Positions 17,256 to 27,010 of a stretch of DNA of 64,000 nt are shown here, one piece after another. Every line of letters starts with the position of its first letter. The stretch's first letter is position 1. The position numbers and the translations under genes are program-made. Under the pieces are notes generated by a model that was not told the origin of the DNA, did no database searches, and saw nothing but the letters and a program-made list of their open reading frames with translations. The stretch comes from Chloroflexota bacterium (GTDB lineage: Bacteria; Chloroflexota; Dehalococcoidia; Dehalococcoidales; UBA2162). Location: the NCBI GenBank assembly GCA_016190825.1, contig JACPPV010000009.1, positions 129,328 to 193,327 of the forward strand. Reading direction: 5' to 3'.

Positions 17256-17936
17256 ATGCAAATCGCCATTGATACGTCAACCGGTACCGCCAGCCTTGCT
17301 CTGGTCAAAGATGGCGCGATGCTTGCTGAGCTGACGTGGCGCTGCGGACAGGACCATACCGTGCACCTTTTGCCTAACCTGGCCCACCTGCTGCGCCAGG
17401 CCGGAGTTACCCTGGAATCAGCCAACTGTATTATCGTTGCCAAGGGACCGGGAAGCTACAACGGATTGCGTGTTGGGCTGAGCACAGCCAAGGGACTTGC
17501 CTTCAGCCTTGATATTCCTCTCATTGGTATCAGCACACTTGAAGCAGAAGCCTATCAGTATGCCGGGGACGGTCTGCCGGTATGCGTGATACAGAATGCC
17601 GGTAGAGGCGAAATCGCCGCAGCTATTTACCAGGAGAAAGGCAGCCAGTGGTTCCAAACAGCGGCTGAGCACATTACGACGGCCAAGGCTCTGTGCGAAC
17701 AGGTGAAGGACAGGACAATATTCTGTGGAGAGGTTACTGCCGCGCTTGCCGGCTACATTAAGGAGACGGTGGAGGAAAATGCAGTGATCATTTCCTCCAT
17801 TTCTCACTGGCGTCGCGCCGGCTATCTTGCCGAACTAGGACTGAGACGGTTTCAAGCCGGCGATTTTGACAACCCGGCGACCCTTCAGCCTCTGTATCTC
17901 AGGGCGCCGGCGATTACCCAGGCAAAGCACCGCTAA
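17256..17936 (+). CDS. tsaB: tRNA t6A biosynthesis protein TsaB
   Basis: The 226-residue protein has the actin-like ATPase fold of TsaB, with AIDTSTGTASLALV at the N-terminus, the GPGSYNGLRVGLSTAKGL motif near residues 65-83, and a C-terminal PLYLRAP. It forms the TsaB-TsaD heart of the t6A complex. ATG start with GGAAAGACAG upstream. It is followed 3 bp later by the thioesterase-HAD fusion. Confidence 0.94.
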   Translation: MQIAIDTSTGTASLALVKDGAMLAELTWRCGQDHTVHLLPNLAHLLRQAGVTLESANCIIVAKGPGSYNGLRVGLSTAKGLAFSLDIPLIGISTLEAEAYQYAGDGLPVCVIQNAGRGEIAAAIYQEKGSQWFQTAAEHITTAKALCEQVKDRTIFCGEVTAALAGYIKETVEENAVIISSISHWRRAGYLAELGLRRFQAGDFDNPATLQPLYLRAPAITQAKHR

Positions 17937-17939
17937 GAA

Positions 17940-19070
17940 TTGGAGAGTAGTAAACCGTTGTCAAACTGGCCGCGGATCACAATTGAACAGGCTCGGGATT
18001 ACAGCCTCTGTTTTTGCTGCGGGAGAGACAACCCCATCGGATTGAAACTCAGCTTTGAGTGGGACGGGAAGGAAGCCCGCGCCGAGTTCACGCCCTCGGA
18101 GGTGCACCAGGGCTGGCAGGGGATAATTCACGGTGGAATTATCGTCTCACTCCTCGATGAGGCAATGACCTATGCGGCGTTGTTCGAGGGCAATATGTGC
18201 GTGACCGCCGAGCTGCAAGCCAGGCTGAAACGCCCTGTCCCGGTCAACGAATCGCTGGTGGTCACCGCCTCGGTGGTCAAGAGAACGAAGAAACTACTCA
18301 CATCACGGGCAACGCTGTCATCGAAGGGTGGCGACGTCGTCGCCGAGGGAACCTCTACCCAGTTTATCGCCGGGCCATCTGATGTCCGGGCGAATCCCGA
18401 GGCGATGTCAAAAAACAATGAGAAGGCGGTGCTCTGGGACCTGGACGGCGTCATAGTGGACACCGCCCCCTTTCATCTTAAATCATGGCAGAATACCTTC
18501 GGCAAAAGAGGCATAAAATACACGCAGGAAGAATTCAAGCGCACGTTCGGGCAGCGGAACGAAACCATAATACCGTCAGTGCTCGGCAGACCTGCCTCCG
18601 AGGCTGAAGTGAAAGAAATCGTTGATGAAAAGGAAGCCAGCTTTCGCAGCATGGCTAGAAAAGGCGCAAAGCCATTTCCCGGAGCCGTCGCCCTGATTAA
18701 GGAGATGGCGCAACGGGGCGTAAAGACGGCGCTGGTCACGTCTACTCCTGTTGAGAATATCCGCTTGCTTTTGGACGCCCTGGGCATATTTGATCTTTTC
18801 CAGGTCAGAATTTCGGCGGAAGATGTCACCGAAGGGAAACCCAGTCCGCAGGGTTTCCTCCTTGCCGCTCAGAAGCTGGCCGTGAAGCCAGGCAACTGCG
18901 TGGTCATTGAAGATGCAGTAGCCGGAGTGGCTGCAGCGAAGCGGGCGGAAATGCACTGCGTAGCCGTCACAAACACCCACCCTAGAAGGCGTCTGAAGGA
19001 AGCTGATCTAATCGTTGAAACCCTGGAGGAACTCACCGTTGATAAACTGCTCGGACTCATCCGGGCCTAA
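17940..19070 (+). CDS. PaaI-like hotdog thioesterase fused to a HAD-superfamily phosphatase/phosphoglucomutase
   Basis: The 376-residue frame holds two unrelated domains. Residues 1-145 are a PaaI-type hotdog fold with CFCCGRDNPIGL and the HGG (64-66) of the active site. Residues 160-376 are a HAD hydrolase of the beta-phosphoglucomutase group, with DLDG (Asp167, Asp169), the TSTP motif II, a Lys in GKPSPQGF, and EDAVAGVAAA motif IV. The start is TTG at 17940, 3 bp after tsaB. An ATG at 18405 could start the HAD part alone, but its GAGG is only 2 nt away, so a fusion is favoured. Substrates are unknown. Confidence 0.85.
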   Translation: MESSKPLSNWPRITIEQARDYSLCFCCGRDNPIGLKLSFEWDGKEARAEFTPSEVHQGWQGIIHGGIIVSLLDEAMTYAALFEGNMCVTAELQARLKRPVPVNESLVVTASVVKRTKKLLTSRATLSSKGGDVVAEGTSTQFIAGPSDVRANPEAMSKNNEKAVLWDLDGVIVDTAPFHLKSWQNTFGKRGIKYTQEEFKRTFGQRNETIIPSVLGRPASEAEVKEIVDEKEASFRSMARKGAKPFPGAVALIKEMAQRGVKTALVTSTPVENIRLLLDALGIFDLFQVRISAEDVTEGKPSPQGFLLAAQKLAVKPGNCVVIEDAVAGVAAAKRAEMHCVAVTNTHPRRRLKEADLIVETLEELTVDKLLGLIRA

Positions 19071-19092
19071 TACAGACAGAAAAGGAGATATT

Positions 19093-19512
19093 ATGGAAAG
19101 GTGTCTAATACTCATTAAGCCGGACGCCATGAAAAGAAATCTGGCCACTACCATTCTCAGCCGTTTCGAATCGCAGGGGTTAAAAATGACCGCGCTGAAA
19201 ATGCTGCATATGAATAATGTCCTCGCTGAGCGGCACTATGCGGTTCACACGGAAAAGCCCTTTTTCAGGGACCTGATTGAATACATGACTTCTACGCCAA
19301 TAGTGGCCGCTGTGTTCGCAGGAGAGCAGGCCTTAGAGAAAATAAGCCGCATCGTCGGTGCCACAAATCCGGTTAAAGCGGAACCGGGGACGATCCGCCG
19401 GGATTTCGGGCTGGATATCACGCAAAACTCCGTGCACCGCTCAGATGCGCCGGAAACCGCTGAGACTGAGATCAGACTGTTCTTCACAAAGGACGAGATT
19501 TTCGATTATTGA
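19093..19512 (+). CDS. ndk: nucleoside-diphosphate kinase
   Basis: The 139-residue enzyme is standard in length and carries LIKPDAMKR at the N-terminus, GATNP, and the catalytic His115 in NSVHRSD. It balances nucleoside di- and triphosphates. The ATG at 19093 has AAAGGAG upstream; the frame extends back into the fusion gene but is not used. It converges on rsfS and overlaps its last codons by 7 bp. Confidence 0.96.
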   Translation: MERCLILIKPDAMKRNLATTILSRFESQGLKMTALKMLHMNNVLAERHYAVHTEKPFFRDLIEYMTSTPIVAAVFAGEQALEKISRIVGATNPVKAEPGTIRRDFGLDITQNSVHRSDAPETAETEIRLFFTKDEIFDY

Positions 19513-19850
19513 ATTCTGAGGACCGGGGTCGCCGTGCTCCATAGCTCATCGAGCTGGTAGTACTGGCGCTGGGGCTGGGCGAAAATGTGAATCACAAGAT
19601 CACCATAATCGAGGAGAAGCCAGCCGGAGTCCGCCGTTCCTTCGAGATGGAATGGGCGTGCGCCCGCCTTTTTCAAGGCACCTTCGATCTCTTCCTGGAT
19701 CGCTCCAATCTGCCTTTCCGATTCAGCGCTGCAAATCAAAAAATAGTCAGCAAAACTGCTTACCTTGCTCGTATCGAGCAGGACGATATCGCTTGCCTGT
19801 TTCTCGCTAGCCGCTTCAACAGCCTTGCGCGCAATGTCTAACGATTCCAG
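19506..19850 (-). CDS. rsfS: ribosomal silencing factor RsfS with a likely CTG start
   Basis: The frame encodes 114 residues from a CTG at 19850: LESLDIARKAVEAA, then SDIVLLDTSKVSSFADYFLI and GWLLLDYGDLVIHIF, the full RsfS/Iojap fold. RsfS binds L14 and blocks joining of the ribosomal subunits. No ATG, GTG or TTG occurs between the upstream in-frame stop and the conserved N-terminus. CTG lies 7 nt after GGAGG and yields exactly the family's usual N-terminus. The first ATG, at 19739, would remove a third of the domain. The end overlaps ndk by 7 bp. Confidence 0.85.
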   Translation of the reverse strand: MESLDIARKAVEAASEKQASDIVLLDTSKVSSFADYFLICSAESERQIGAIQEEIEGALKKAGARPFHLEGTADSGWLLLDYGDLVIHIFAQPQRQYYQLDELWSTATPVLRIQ

Positions 19851-19882
19851 AGTTGCGCCTCCAAAAGTAACCCTCCATTGAT

Positions 19883-19888
19883 ATTATA
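19883..19888 (-). promoter_or_regulatory. -10 box of rsfS
   Basis: TATAAT on the minus strand lies 32 nt before the CTG start, leaving a short leader that contains the GGAGG ribosome binding site. Confidence 0.55.
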
Positions 19889-19970
19889 GCATAGATAAAG
19901 GCACTATCCGATGGCAAAGGGTTGCCCGCAGGCATTGCATTCTGCTACTCTTAGGTAAGAGGTGGATAAG

Positions 19971-20810
19971 ATGGACCAGCTTCTTTTCGGGAGCGCCGGG
20001 GTTCCCCACAGCGCCAGGGTAAGGTCAACGGCGGTCGGAATTAACCGAATCGCGGAACTCGGTCTGGGCTGCATGGAGATAGAATTCGTCCAGGGGGTCA
20101 GGATGGGCGAGGCTACCACCCGGGAGGTAGCGCAGGTGGCTACTGCCACCGGTGTCCGGTTGTCTGTCCATGCTCCTTATTACATCAATCTTAATGCCCA
20201 TGACCCGGAAAAACTGAAGGCAAGTCTGCAGAGATTGCTTCAGGCCGCCCGGACCGGTGCTTTGTGCGGTGCGGAAACGGTGGTCGTCCACACCGCCTTT
20301 TTCCTGGGAGACCCGCCGGAGGAAGTCTACCAGCGTGTAAAGCAGCGTCTCCAGGAGGTAGTCAGTCAGCTAAGACAGGAAAACAACCGCATCTTAATCA
20401 GGCCCGAAGTCATGGGTAAAGGGAGTGAATTCGGCTCGCTCGACGAGGTCCTCGCTTTATGTGCCGAAACTGAAGGGCTGGCCCCTGCAATAGACGTTGC
20501 CCATTTGCACGCACGTGAGGGAAAAATCAATTCCTACCCCGAGTTTGCAGCCGTCCTTGAGCAGGTGCAAGGACGGCTGGGCAAAGCCGGCCTGGACAAC
20601 CTCCACATTCACTTTTCCGGTATCAGGTATGGCGCCAAAGGGGAGATCAGTCATCTCAACCTGAGGGAATCGGATTTCAATTATGTTGAGCTGTTGAAGG
20701 CGCTGCGGGATTTCAAGGCAAAGGGAATGGTAGTCTGCGAGAGCCCGAACCTGGAGGAGGATGCCCTGCTTCTCCAGGCGACTTACAATGAGCTGCTGAA
20801 GACTGGGTGA
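19971..20810 (+). CDS. AP endonuclease family 2 / endonuclease IV-like TIM barrel protein
   Basis: The 279-residue protein has the endonuclease IV layout: an N-terminal FGSAGVPHSA, VHAPYYINL, a VVHTAFFLG strand with a His, RPEVMGKGSEFG with a Glu ligand, AIDVAHLHA, and HIHFSGIRYG near the C-terminus. These supply the zinc ligands of Nfo. Such enzymes cut DNA at abasic sites. It may differ in detail from classical Nfo, so no symbol is given. ATG at 19971 after GAGGTGG is chosen over a GTG three codons upstream. Confidence 0.85.
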   Translation: MDQLLFGSAGVPHSARVRSTAVGINRIAELGLGCMEIEFVQGVRMGEATTREVAQVATATGVRLSVHAPYYINLNAHDPEKLKASLQRLLQAARTGALCGAETVVVHTAFFLGDPPEEVYQRVKQRLQEVVSQLRQENNRILIRPEVMGKGSEFGSLDEVLALCAETEGLAPAIDVAHLHAREGKINSYPEFAAVLEQVQGRLGKAGLDNLHIHFSGIRYGAKGEISHLNLRESDFNYVELLKALRDFKAKGMVVCESPNLEEDALLLQATYNELLKTG

Positions 20811-20953
20811 CACCCTGCCTTGCGACCTTTTCAAAGCCTATCCATTATCCGCGTGTTACGTTATAAGAGGGTGTGAGCAACCCGGTAGAGGGGGCAGATT
20901 CTGCTTATCCGGCGGGTGCGACCTTCAAAATTTCAAACCGCCGCCGTTTCTGG

Positions 20954-20959
20954 TATAAT
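20954..20959 (+). promoter_or_regulatory. -10 box upstream of ftsH
   Basis: TATAAT lies 53 nt before the ftsH ATG. A poor -35, TTTCAA, is at 20931-20936 with a 17-bp spacer. Confidence 0.45.
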
Positions 20960-21012
20960 AAGATTACGAATAATAGAGCAGATGGTTTAATTGCTGAACG
21001 CAGGGGTTAATT

Positions 21013-22947
21013 ATGCAGTCAAGCTGGAAACGTAGTAGCATAGTATACATAATCTTCCTAATCGCCGGGGTCGCTCTGGCGACGGTGCTTTTTTCATCAC
21101 CGCAAAAGCCTGCCGAGGTCCCACTCAGCGAAGTTATTGTCATGTCCCAGGCGCACGAGATACAGAGGATCATTGTAGAAGAGGAATGGCTTTCGGTAAC
21201 TACGAACGCCGGGTCAAAATTGCGCAGCTTTAAGGGAGAAGGCAGTATCTTTGAGATAAAAGACTTGGACATTAAGGGAATTGAGCTTACCATTAAACCG
21301 GGCGGAATTGATTGGGGTAGTGTTCTTATCAGTTTCTTGCCTCTGGTCCTTTTGGGCACATTGCTTTTCTTCCTGTTTTTCCGCGCCCGCGGCGCCAATA
21401 ACCAGGTAATGGGGTTCGGGCGCAGTCGGGCTCGCTTAACTACGCCATCCAAACCCACCGTAACCTTTGATGACGTGGCTGGCGAGGATGAAGCCAAGGT
21501 GGAACTGCAGGAAGTCGTTGAGTTTCTCAAGTCAAGGGAGCGTTTTCAGGCGCTGGGTGCCCGCATTCCAAGGGGCGTTTTGCTTGTAGGTCCACCCGGC
21601 ACCGGCAAGACGCTGCTGGCGAAGGCTGTTGCCGGGGAGGCCGGCGTGCCCTTTTTCTCCATAAGCGGCAGTGAGTTTGTCGAGATGTTTGTCGGTGTGG
21701 GCGCTGCCCGTGTTCGTGACCTTTTTGACCAGGCGAAGCGTCATGCCCCTTGCATCATATTTGTTGACGAGATTGATGCCGTCGGGCGGCAGCGCGGCGC
21801 TGGACTAGGCGGCAGCCATGACGAAAGGGAGCAAACCCTGAACCAGATTCTCACGGAGATGGATGGTTTCGATACTAATACCAGCATCATCGTCCTTGCT
21901 GCTACCAACCGGCCGGATATACTTGATCCAGCGTTGCTTCGCCCGGGGCGCTTTGACCGGAGAGTAGTGCTGGACCGTCCGGATATTAGCGGCCGGGTTG
22001 CTATTCTTAAGGTTCATTCCAAGGAGAAGCCGCTGGATAAGAAGGTCAACCTTGAAGTGCTGGCCAAGCAGACGGCTGGTTTCAGCGGCGCGGACCTGGC
22101 GAACCTCATGAACGAAGCCGCCATTCTGGCCGCCAGACGGGGCAAGAAAACGATTGAGATGATAGACCTCGAGGAGTCCATTGATAAGGTGCTGCTCGGA
22201 CCGGAAAGAAAGAGCCGCCGGATGAGTGCTGAAGAGAAGGAGATTACTGCCTATCACGAAGGCGGCCATGCCCTGGTGGCGCGGATGCTGCCTGATGCTG
22301 ACCCTCCGCGAAAAGTCTCCATAATACCGCGCGGCACGGCTGGCGGATATACGAAGTCGCTTGAGGAAGAGCGCAGCTACTGGAGCCGTTCCAAACTCAT
22401 TGCTCAAATAACTGTGTCAATGGGCGGCCGTGCGTCCGAAGAGCTCACCTTTGACGAAGTGACCACCGGTGCCCAGCAGGATATTAAGATGGCTACCTAC
22501 CTGGCCCGCCGTATGGTGACTGACTTTGGCATGAGCGAGAAACTTGGACCACGTACCTTCGGTGACAAACAAGAGATGATTTTTCTCGGTCGGGAGATCT
22601 CCGAGCAAAAGGACTACGGCGACAAGATAGCTGACGCTATTGATGAGGAAATTGACGGGATTATCCAGAATGCCCATGAGACGGCGAAAAAGATTCTAAC
22701 CGAGAATAAGCGGAAGCTGGTTCAAATCGCGCAGGCTTTGATTATTAAAGAGACAATTGAGGCCGAAGAACTGGAAGCGCTCTTTAATGAGCCTCTCCCC
22801 GCGCCTTCGCCAGAGACTCTAACCACGCCAGCCCCGGCGCCGGTTCCTGCGGAGGCTGCTGCGAAGAAAGAGCCGATACCCAAGACAAAGAAATCCCCGA
22901 AACTCCTGCCACCCTTTCCCGAGGGAGCTCCAGCGCCAACTGACTAG
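21013..22947 (+). CDS. ftsH: ATP-dependent zinc metalloprotease FtsH
   Basis: The 644-residue protein has two membrane helices (about 10-28 and 103-123) around a short external domain, an AAA module with Walker A GPPGTGKT (193-200), Walker B IIFVDEID and the [11 protein letters not shown], and an M41 protease with HEGGH (415-419; usually HEAGH). It degrades misfolded membrane and some soluble proteins. The last 45 residues are rich in Pro, Ala and Lys, a disordered tail. It stands alone with its own promoter. Confidence 0.96.
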   Translation: MQSSWKRSSIVYIIFLIAGVALATVLFSSPQKPAEVPLSEVIVMSQAHEIQRIIVEEEWLSVTTNAGSKLRSFKGEGSIFEIKDLDIKGIELTIKPGGIDWGSVLISFLPLVLLGTLLFFLFFRARGANNQVMGFGRSRARLTTPSKPTVTFDDVAGEDEAKVELQEVVEFLKSRERFQALGARIPRGVLLVGPPGTGKTLLAKAVAGEAGVPFFSISGSEFVEMFVGVGAARVRDLFDQAKRHAPCIIFVDEIDAVGRQRGAGLGGSHDEREQTLNQILTEMDGFDTNTSIIVLAATNRPDILDPALLRPGRFDRRVVLDRPDISGRVAILKVHSKEKPLDKKVNLEVLAKQTAGFSGADLANLMNEAAILAARRGKKTIEMIDLEESIDKVLLGPERKSRRMSAEEKEITAYHEGGHALVARMLPDADPPRKVSIIPRGTAGGYTKSLEEERSYWSRSKLIAQITVSMGGRASEELTFDEVTTGAQQDIKMATYLARRMVTDFGMSEKLGPRTFGDKQEMIFLGREISEQKDYGDKIADAIDEEIDGIIQNAHETAKKILTENKRKLVQIAQALIIKETIEAEELEALFNEPLPAPSPETLTTPAPAPVPAEAAAKKEPIPKTKKSPKLLPPFPEGAPAPTD

Positions 22948-23053
22948 GACACTGCATACGTTGTCATGCGGGTCGGGACGAAGCAATTCGTGCGATTCTG
23001 CCTGAGATTCGTAAAGGACTGCATATTCAGGGTTTCAGGCTTAGAGCGCACGA

Positions 23054-24025
23054 CTATTTCCTGCGCTGGACCATGTAATTAGCCAGGTCATACAACGACT
23101 GCCGGCTGGGGCAAGCGGGCAACAGCTTCAGGTCACGGCAGGCTTCTTCACAGAGCCCGGAGGCAATCTGGAAGCACTCCTGAACTATCGCCGGAGAGTT
23201 GCGTACCATTTCTATTGCCTGTCTGGCATCGGCAGGGTCAGTCCGGGACCGGAACCACCTCGTTACCGGGTTCTTACGAGGATAGCGCTTCAGGAGAAGC
23301 ATCGCCGGCAGGGTGAATGTTCCCTGCGTCAGATCAGAACCCACCGGCTTGCCCAGTTCTTCTTCGCTACTGGTAAAATCCAGAACATCGTCTATTATCT
23401 GGAAGGCAATGCCGAGGCCGTATCCGTACCGGATCAAGACCTGGACCGATTCCTCAGGCGCCCGGCCCAGGACAGCGCCGGATTCGGTGGCCATAGCAAA
23501 CAGTGCAGCGGTCTTCTTGCCTACCCTCTCGTAATACTGGTCAGGACTTTGCTCCAGGTTAAAGGCATTCAGTGCCTGGTTCAACTCCCCGCTTGAGATG
23601 GTCTTCAGCGTTTCGGCAAAAAGCTTGATTACCCGTAAGTTGCCCGTGGATGCAGTGAGGGCACCTGCTTCAGCAAACAAATAATCGCCGAGCAGCACCG
23701 CCTGCTCTTCGCCCCACAGAGCGTTCACGGTGGGCTGGCCACGGCGCACAGAAGACTTATCAATTGCATCGTCATGGACCAAAGTTGCCGAATGCAAAAT
23801 CTCGATAGAAGCCGCCATTGGCAGTAGACGGTCGAGATCATAGTCGTAAAACTTGCCGGAGAGGAGGGTCAACACCGGGCGGAGTTTTTTACCGCCCTTC
23901 CTCAGGCTGTGCCCCAGCAGCGCCGATAGATGCGGAAAATTGACCAGGCACATTGATTCCAGCAGGTCCTCCACCCGATAGAGGTCTTCCTGGATATGCC
24001 CATAAATTTCGCTCAGTTCCAACAT
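23054..24025 (-). CDS. polyprenyl synthetase (isoprenyl diphosphate synthase)
   Basis: The 323-residue enzyme has the two Asp-rich motifs of trans-prenyltransferases, DDAID in LVHDDAIDKSS and DDVLD in FQIIDDVLDF, plus GGKKLRP for IPP binding. Length and sequence fit long-chain enzymes (octaprenyl/heptaprenyl type) that supply quinone side chains or lipid carriers. The exact chain length cannot be read. The ATG has GGGGAAG upstream. It follows metG on the same strand after 47 bp. Confidence 0.9.
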   Translation of the reverse strand: MLELSEIYGHIQEDLYRVEDLLESMCLVNFPHLSALLGHSLRKGGKKLRPVLTLLSGKFYDYDLDRLLPMAASIEILHSATLVHDDAIDKSSVRRGQPTVNALWGEEQAVLLGDYLFAEAGALTASTGNLRVIKLFAETLKTISSGELNQALNAFNLEQSPDQYYERVGKKTAALFAMATESGAVLGRAPEESVQVLIRYGYGLGIAFQIIDDVLDFTSSEEELGKPVGSDLTQGTFTLPAMLLLKRYPRKNPVTRWFRSRTDPADARQAIEMVRNSPAIVQECFQIASGLCEEACRDLKLLPACPSRQSLYDLANYMVQRRK

Positions 24026-24072
24026 CTTCCCCTTAAGGTGAAATAAGAAAACTGCAATTCAGCCAACCGCTA

Positions 24073-25749
24073 TCACTCAACTGCTGGCTGTCCCAATTTT
24101 GCACTCTCCGATTCCGCCAACTTCTCGTCGAGCTTGACAAATAAGGGCTGGGGAAGGGCCAGCTTCTGTCCGGGCGGAGGGAGGTTCGTCCCCCAGCCAT
24201 AATCTGTGATACTCCCGTCGAATCCCAGGTATGCGTGCAGCTTCTGGGAACTGAAAGGCAAAAAGGGATACAGCATCGTTTTGAGCTGGGCGATAACGCC
24301 GACCGCCGTGTAGAGCGCCGTAGCCGCCTTCGCGCGGTCCTCTTTGATTATCTTCCACGGCGATTTATTATCGAGATAGCGGTTAGTTTCCTGCGCCAGC
24401 GACATCGCCGAGCGAATCGCTTCGCGGAAATGGCAGCCGGACAGCAGATCACCTACCGACATCAGGGTATTCTCAGCCCTTTGAAGCAGGGCAAGACTTT
24501 CGCCATCCAGCTCGCCCGGTTGAGGAACGCTCTCTTCAAAGTTCCGGTAGACGAATGTGAGGACGCGGTTGACCAGGTTGCCATAGGTGGCAACCAGTTC
24601 GTCATTATTCCGCCGGAAAAACTCCCGCCATGAAAAATCGGTATCAGCGGTTTCCGGCATGTTGATGGTAAGTATATAGCGTAAAGGGTCAGGGTCGTAG
24701 CGTGCCAGGTAATCCGGCACCCATACCGCCCAATTCCGGCTGGTGGAAAGCTTCTTTCCCTCTATGGTGAGAAACTCGTTTGCCGGTACGTCATAAGGCA
24801 GATTCAGCCCGTCATAGCCCATCAACATGGCCGGCCAGATAATGGTGTGGAACGGGATGTTGTCTTTGCCGATAAAGTAGTAGCTTTTTGTGCTTTCATC
24901 TTTCCAGAAGGGAGTCCATTTGTCCCCGTCTCTTCGGGATTCAGCCCATTCCCTGGTTGCTGAGAGGTAGCCGATAACCGCCTCAAACCACACGTAGAGA
25001 CGCTTCCCCTCATACTCCGCGATGGGGAGCGGTATGCCCCATTCGATGTCCCGTGTAATAGCGCGGTCTCTCAGCCCCTCCTCAAGGTAGCGGGACGTGA
25101 AGTGGAGGACGTTCGGCCTCCAGTGTGACTGCTGTTTTACCCATAGCAAAAGACGGTCGCTGAAAGCGGTCAGTTTCAGGAAAAAGTGCTCGGAGTCCCT
25201 GAATTCGGGCGGGGTACCACATTTGCGGCAGCGGGGCTCAATCAACTCCACGGCGTTGATCGGTTTACCGCAGGCATCGCACTGGTCACCCCTTGCGCCA
25301 GCAGCGTGGCAAAATGGACAAATGCCCTCGAGATAGCGGTCCGGTAAGAAACGCTGGCACTTCGGGCAGAAAGGCTGGGACATTCCTGATTTATAAATGT
25401 GACCCTTGTTGAAAAGGCTGAGGAAGACATCCTGAGCAACAGCATAATGGTTTGCCGTTTCCGTCGAAGTATAAAGGTCAAAGGAAATGCCAAGCTTCTC
25501 CCAGCAATCGAGGAACTGCTGGTGGTACCTGGCAGCAACCTCGTTCGGCTTTATCCCTTCTTCCTCCGCTTTGAGAGTGATGGGCGTGCCATGCATGTCA
25601 GAGCCGGACACCATCAGCACATCGCTACCTTTGAGCCGATGATAGCGGGCAAATACATCCGCGGGCAGATAAGCTCCGGCAATGTGCCCCATATGAAGGG
25701 GCCCATTAGCATAAGGCCAGGCGACGCCGATGAATATTCGCTCACTCAT
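24073..25749 (-). CDS. metG: methionyl-tRNA synthetase
   Basis: The 558-residue class I synthetase has HMGH (HIGH motif) near the N-terminus, a zinc knuckle insert with CPKC...CPFC and CDAC...CRKC, and KLSTSRNW in place of KMSKS. An anticodon-binding helical domain forms the C-terminus. The tRNA-binding extension (EMAP-like) of longer MetG is absent. The start MSERIFIG at 25749 is chosen; the frame extends 14 codons upstream. It charges initiator and elongator tRNA-Met. Confidence 0.95.
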   Translation of the reverse strand: MSERIFIGVAWPYANGPLHMGHIAGAYLPADVFARYHRLKGSDVLMVSGSDMHGTPITLKAEEEGIKPNEVAARYHQQFLDCWEKLGISFDLYTSTETANHYAVAQDVFLSLFNKGHIYKSGMSQPFCPKCQRFLPDRYLEGICPFCHAAGARGDQCDACGKPINAVELIEPRCRKCGTPPEFRDSEHFFLKLTAFSDRLLLWVKQQSHWRPNVLHFTSRYLEEGLRDRAITRDIEWGIPLPIAEYEGKRLYVWFEAVIGYLSATREWAESRRDGDKWTPFWKDESTKSYYFIGKDNIPFHTIIWPAMLMGYDGLNLPYDVPANEFLTIEGKKLSTSRNWAVWVPDYLARYDPDPLRYILTINMPETADTDFSWREFFRRNNDELVATYGNLVNRVLTFVYRNFEESVPQPGELDGESLALLQRAENTLMSVGDLLSGCHFREAIRSAMSLAQETNRYLDNKSPWKIIKEDRAKAATALYTAVGVIAQLKTMLYPFLPFSSQKLHAYLGFDGSITDYGWGTNLPPPGQKLALPQPLFVKLDEKLAESESAKLGQPAVE

Positions 25750-25803
25750 AAAGCCCCGTTCCCGAGAAACAACTCCTTCATCAACTATCATACCTTATGT
25801 AAA

Positions 25804-26019
25804 CTACGGGAAAAAGGTCAGCACCGGGCCATCTTTCTCCTCTTTGTAGTGGGCATAACCCTTTTCAATGGCGCATTGAACACAGTAGTGCATCACCTTT
25901 CCTTGCTCGACCTCGACTCCGTTTTCTTCATTCACACCGATATAGCGCTCGGAATGGCCAATGGTACGCTGGCATCCGTCACAGCGGATATATCCCAGAG
26001 AAATGCAGCCCTGCCTCAT
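25804..26019 (-). CDS. small CxxC-pair protein (71 aa), putative zinc binder
   Basis: The 71-residue protein has CDGC and CVQC, each followed by charged residues, plus a Cys at residue 5, so it probably binds zinc. The ending is a GPVLTFFP tail. The family is not recognised. It precedes metG in the same direction, 54 bp away, and may be co-transcribed. Ahead of the ATG is GAGGTATAAAT, which could serve as ribosome binding site or as a -10 box. Confidence 0.65.
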   Translation of the reverse strand: MRQGCISLGYIRCDGCQRTIGHSERYIGVNEENGVEVEQGKVMHYCVQCAIEKGYAHYKEEKDGPVLTFFP

Positions 26020-26085
26020 ATTTATACCTCTTATTCATAGTTTATTCACAGTATTATTGCTAGCGAAACCAACGTTCTTTATAGC

Positions 26086-26176
26086 CATTCTCCGCCAGGC
26101 AGAGAATCCACTTCATTCAAACAGTAGACCTCCGTTCCCGTATCAAGTACGGGACAAACTTCGCAGGGGTGACAGT
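26086..26176 (+). repeat. bipartite hairpin repeat, copy 1
   Basis: The repeat begins CATTCTCCGCC...GAGAATCCAC, continues with CCCGTATCAAGTACGGGAC, and ends CAGGGGTGACAGT. The same two-part structure occurs at 35421-35507 and 59558-59666. It lies between the small CxxC gene and the end of rsmI and is non-coding here. Confidence 0.75.
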
Positions 26177-26194
26177 TTGGCAATAGGCTCGGGA

Positions 26195-27010
26195 TCAAGC
26201 GCGCTTCAGCCATGCCCTGTAAAGCTCCTTTTTGGGCAGGCCAGTCTGGCGCGAAAGGGTAGCCACTGCCTCCCGGGCAAGCATTCCAGACCGGCGCATT
26301 TCGTCTAGCTGGCGCTCGATGTCTCCAGTCATTTGCGGGGTCCTCGCCCCCGTCTGCCCCTCAACAACCAGCGTAAATTCGCCCCTCGGTTCGGCGAAAT
26401 GCTCGATCGCCTGGCCAATTGTTCCCCGGAAGACCTCCTCGTGGAGCTTGGTCAACTCACGACAGACGGCTATCCGCCGGTCTCCGAAGACTTCCAGAAG
26501 GTCACTCAAGGTCGATAGCACACGGTGCGGCGCCTCCGGGACTATCATCGTCGCCGGATCATACAAGACGGTGCTGAGAATCTGCCTCCGGGCGCCGCCG
26601 CGGCGGGGCAGAAAGCCAAGATAAGTGAAGCGGTCAGTCGGAAGTCCGGAGACTACCAGCGCCGCCACCACCACCGAGGGTCCCGGGATGGGAACAACGG
26701 GCACGCCCCGCTGGCTGGCGGCCACTATGAGGTCATGTCCCGGGTCAGAGATACCTGGAGTCCCGGCATCGGAGACCAGTGCCACGTCACTTTCTTTCAG
26801 AACATCCAACAGGTAACCCAGCTTCGTACGCTTATTGTTCTCATGATAGGACGTCATCGGCGTCCTAATCTTGTATGCGGAGAGCAATTTTCTTGTCTCG
26901 CGGGTATCCTCTGCGGCAATCAGCTTAACGGAACGCAGAGTCTCGATGGCTCGCAGGGTAATATCAGCCATATTACCGATTGGGGTAGCCACAACATAAA
27001 GGACCGGCAC
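26195..27010 (-). CDS. rsmI: 16S rRNA (cytidine1402-2'-O)-methyltransferase RsmI
   Basis: The 271-residue protein belongs to the tetrapyrrole-methylase-like fold and shows VATPIGNMADIT, AAEDTRETRKLL, SDAGTPGISDPG and PGPSVVVAAL, typical of RsmI. It 2'-O-methylates C1402 of 16S rRNA in the decoding centre. The start codon is GTG at 27010. The C-terminus ends in a helix-turn-helix-like segment (LPKKELYRAWLK). Confidence 0.95.
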   Translation of the reverse strand: MPVLYVVATPIGNMADITLRAIETLRSVKLIAAEDTRETRKLLSAYKIRTPMTSYHENNKRTKLGYLLDVLKESDVALVSDAGTPGISDPGHDLIVAASQRGVPVVPIPGPSVVVAALVVSGLPTDRFTYLGFLPRRGGARRQILSTVLYDPATMIVPEAPHRVLSTLSDLLEVFGDRRIAVCRELTKLHEEVFRGTIGQAIEHFAEPRGEFTLVVEGQTGARTPQMTGDIERQLDEMRRSGMLAREAVATLSRQTGLPKKELYRAWLKRA

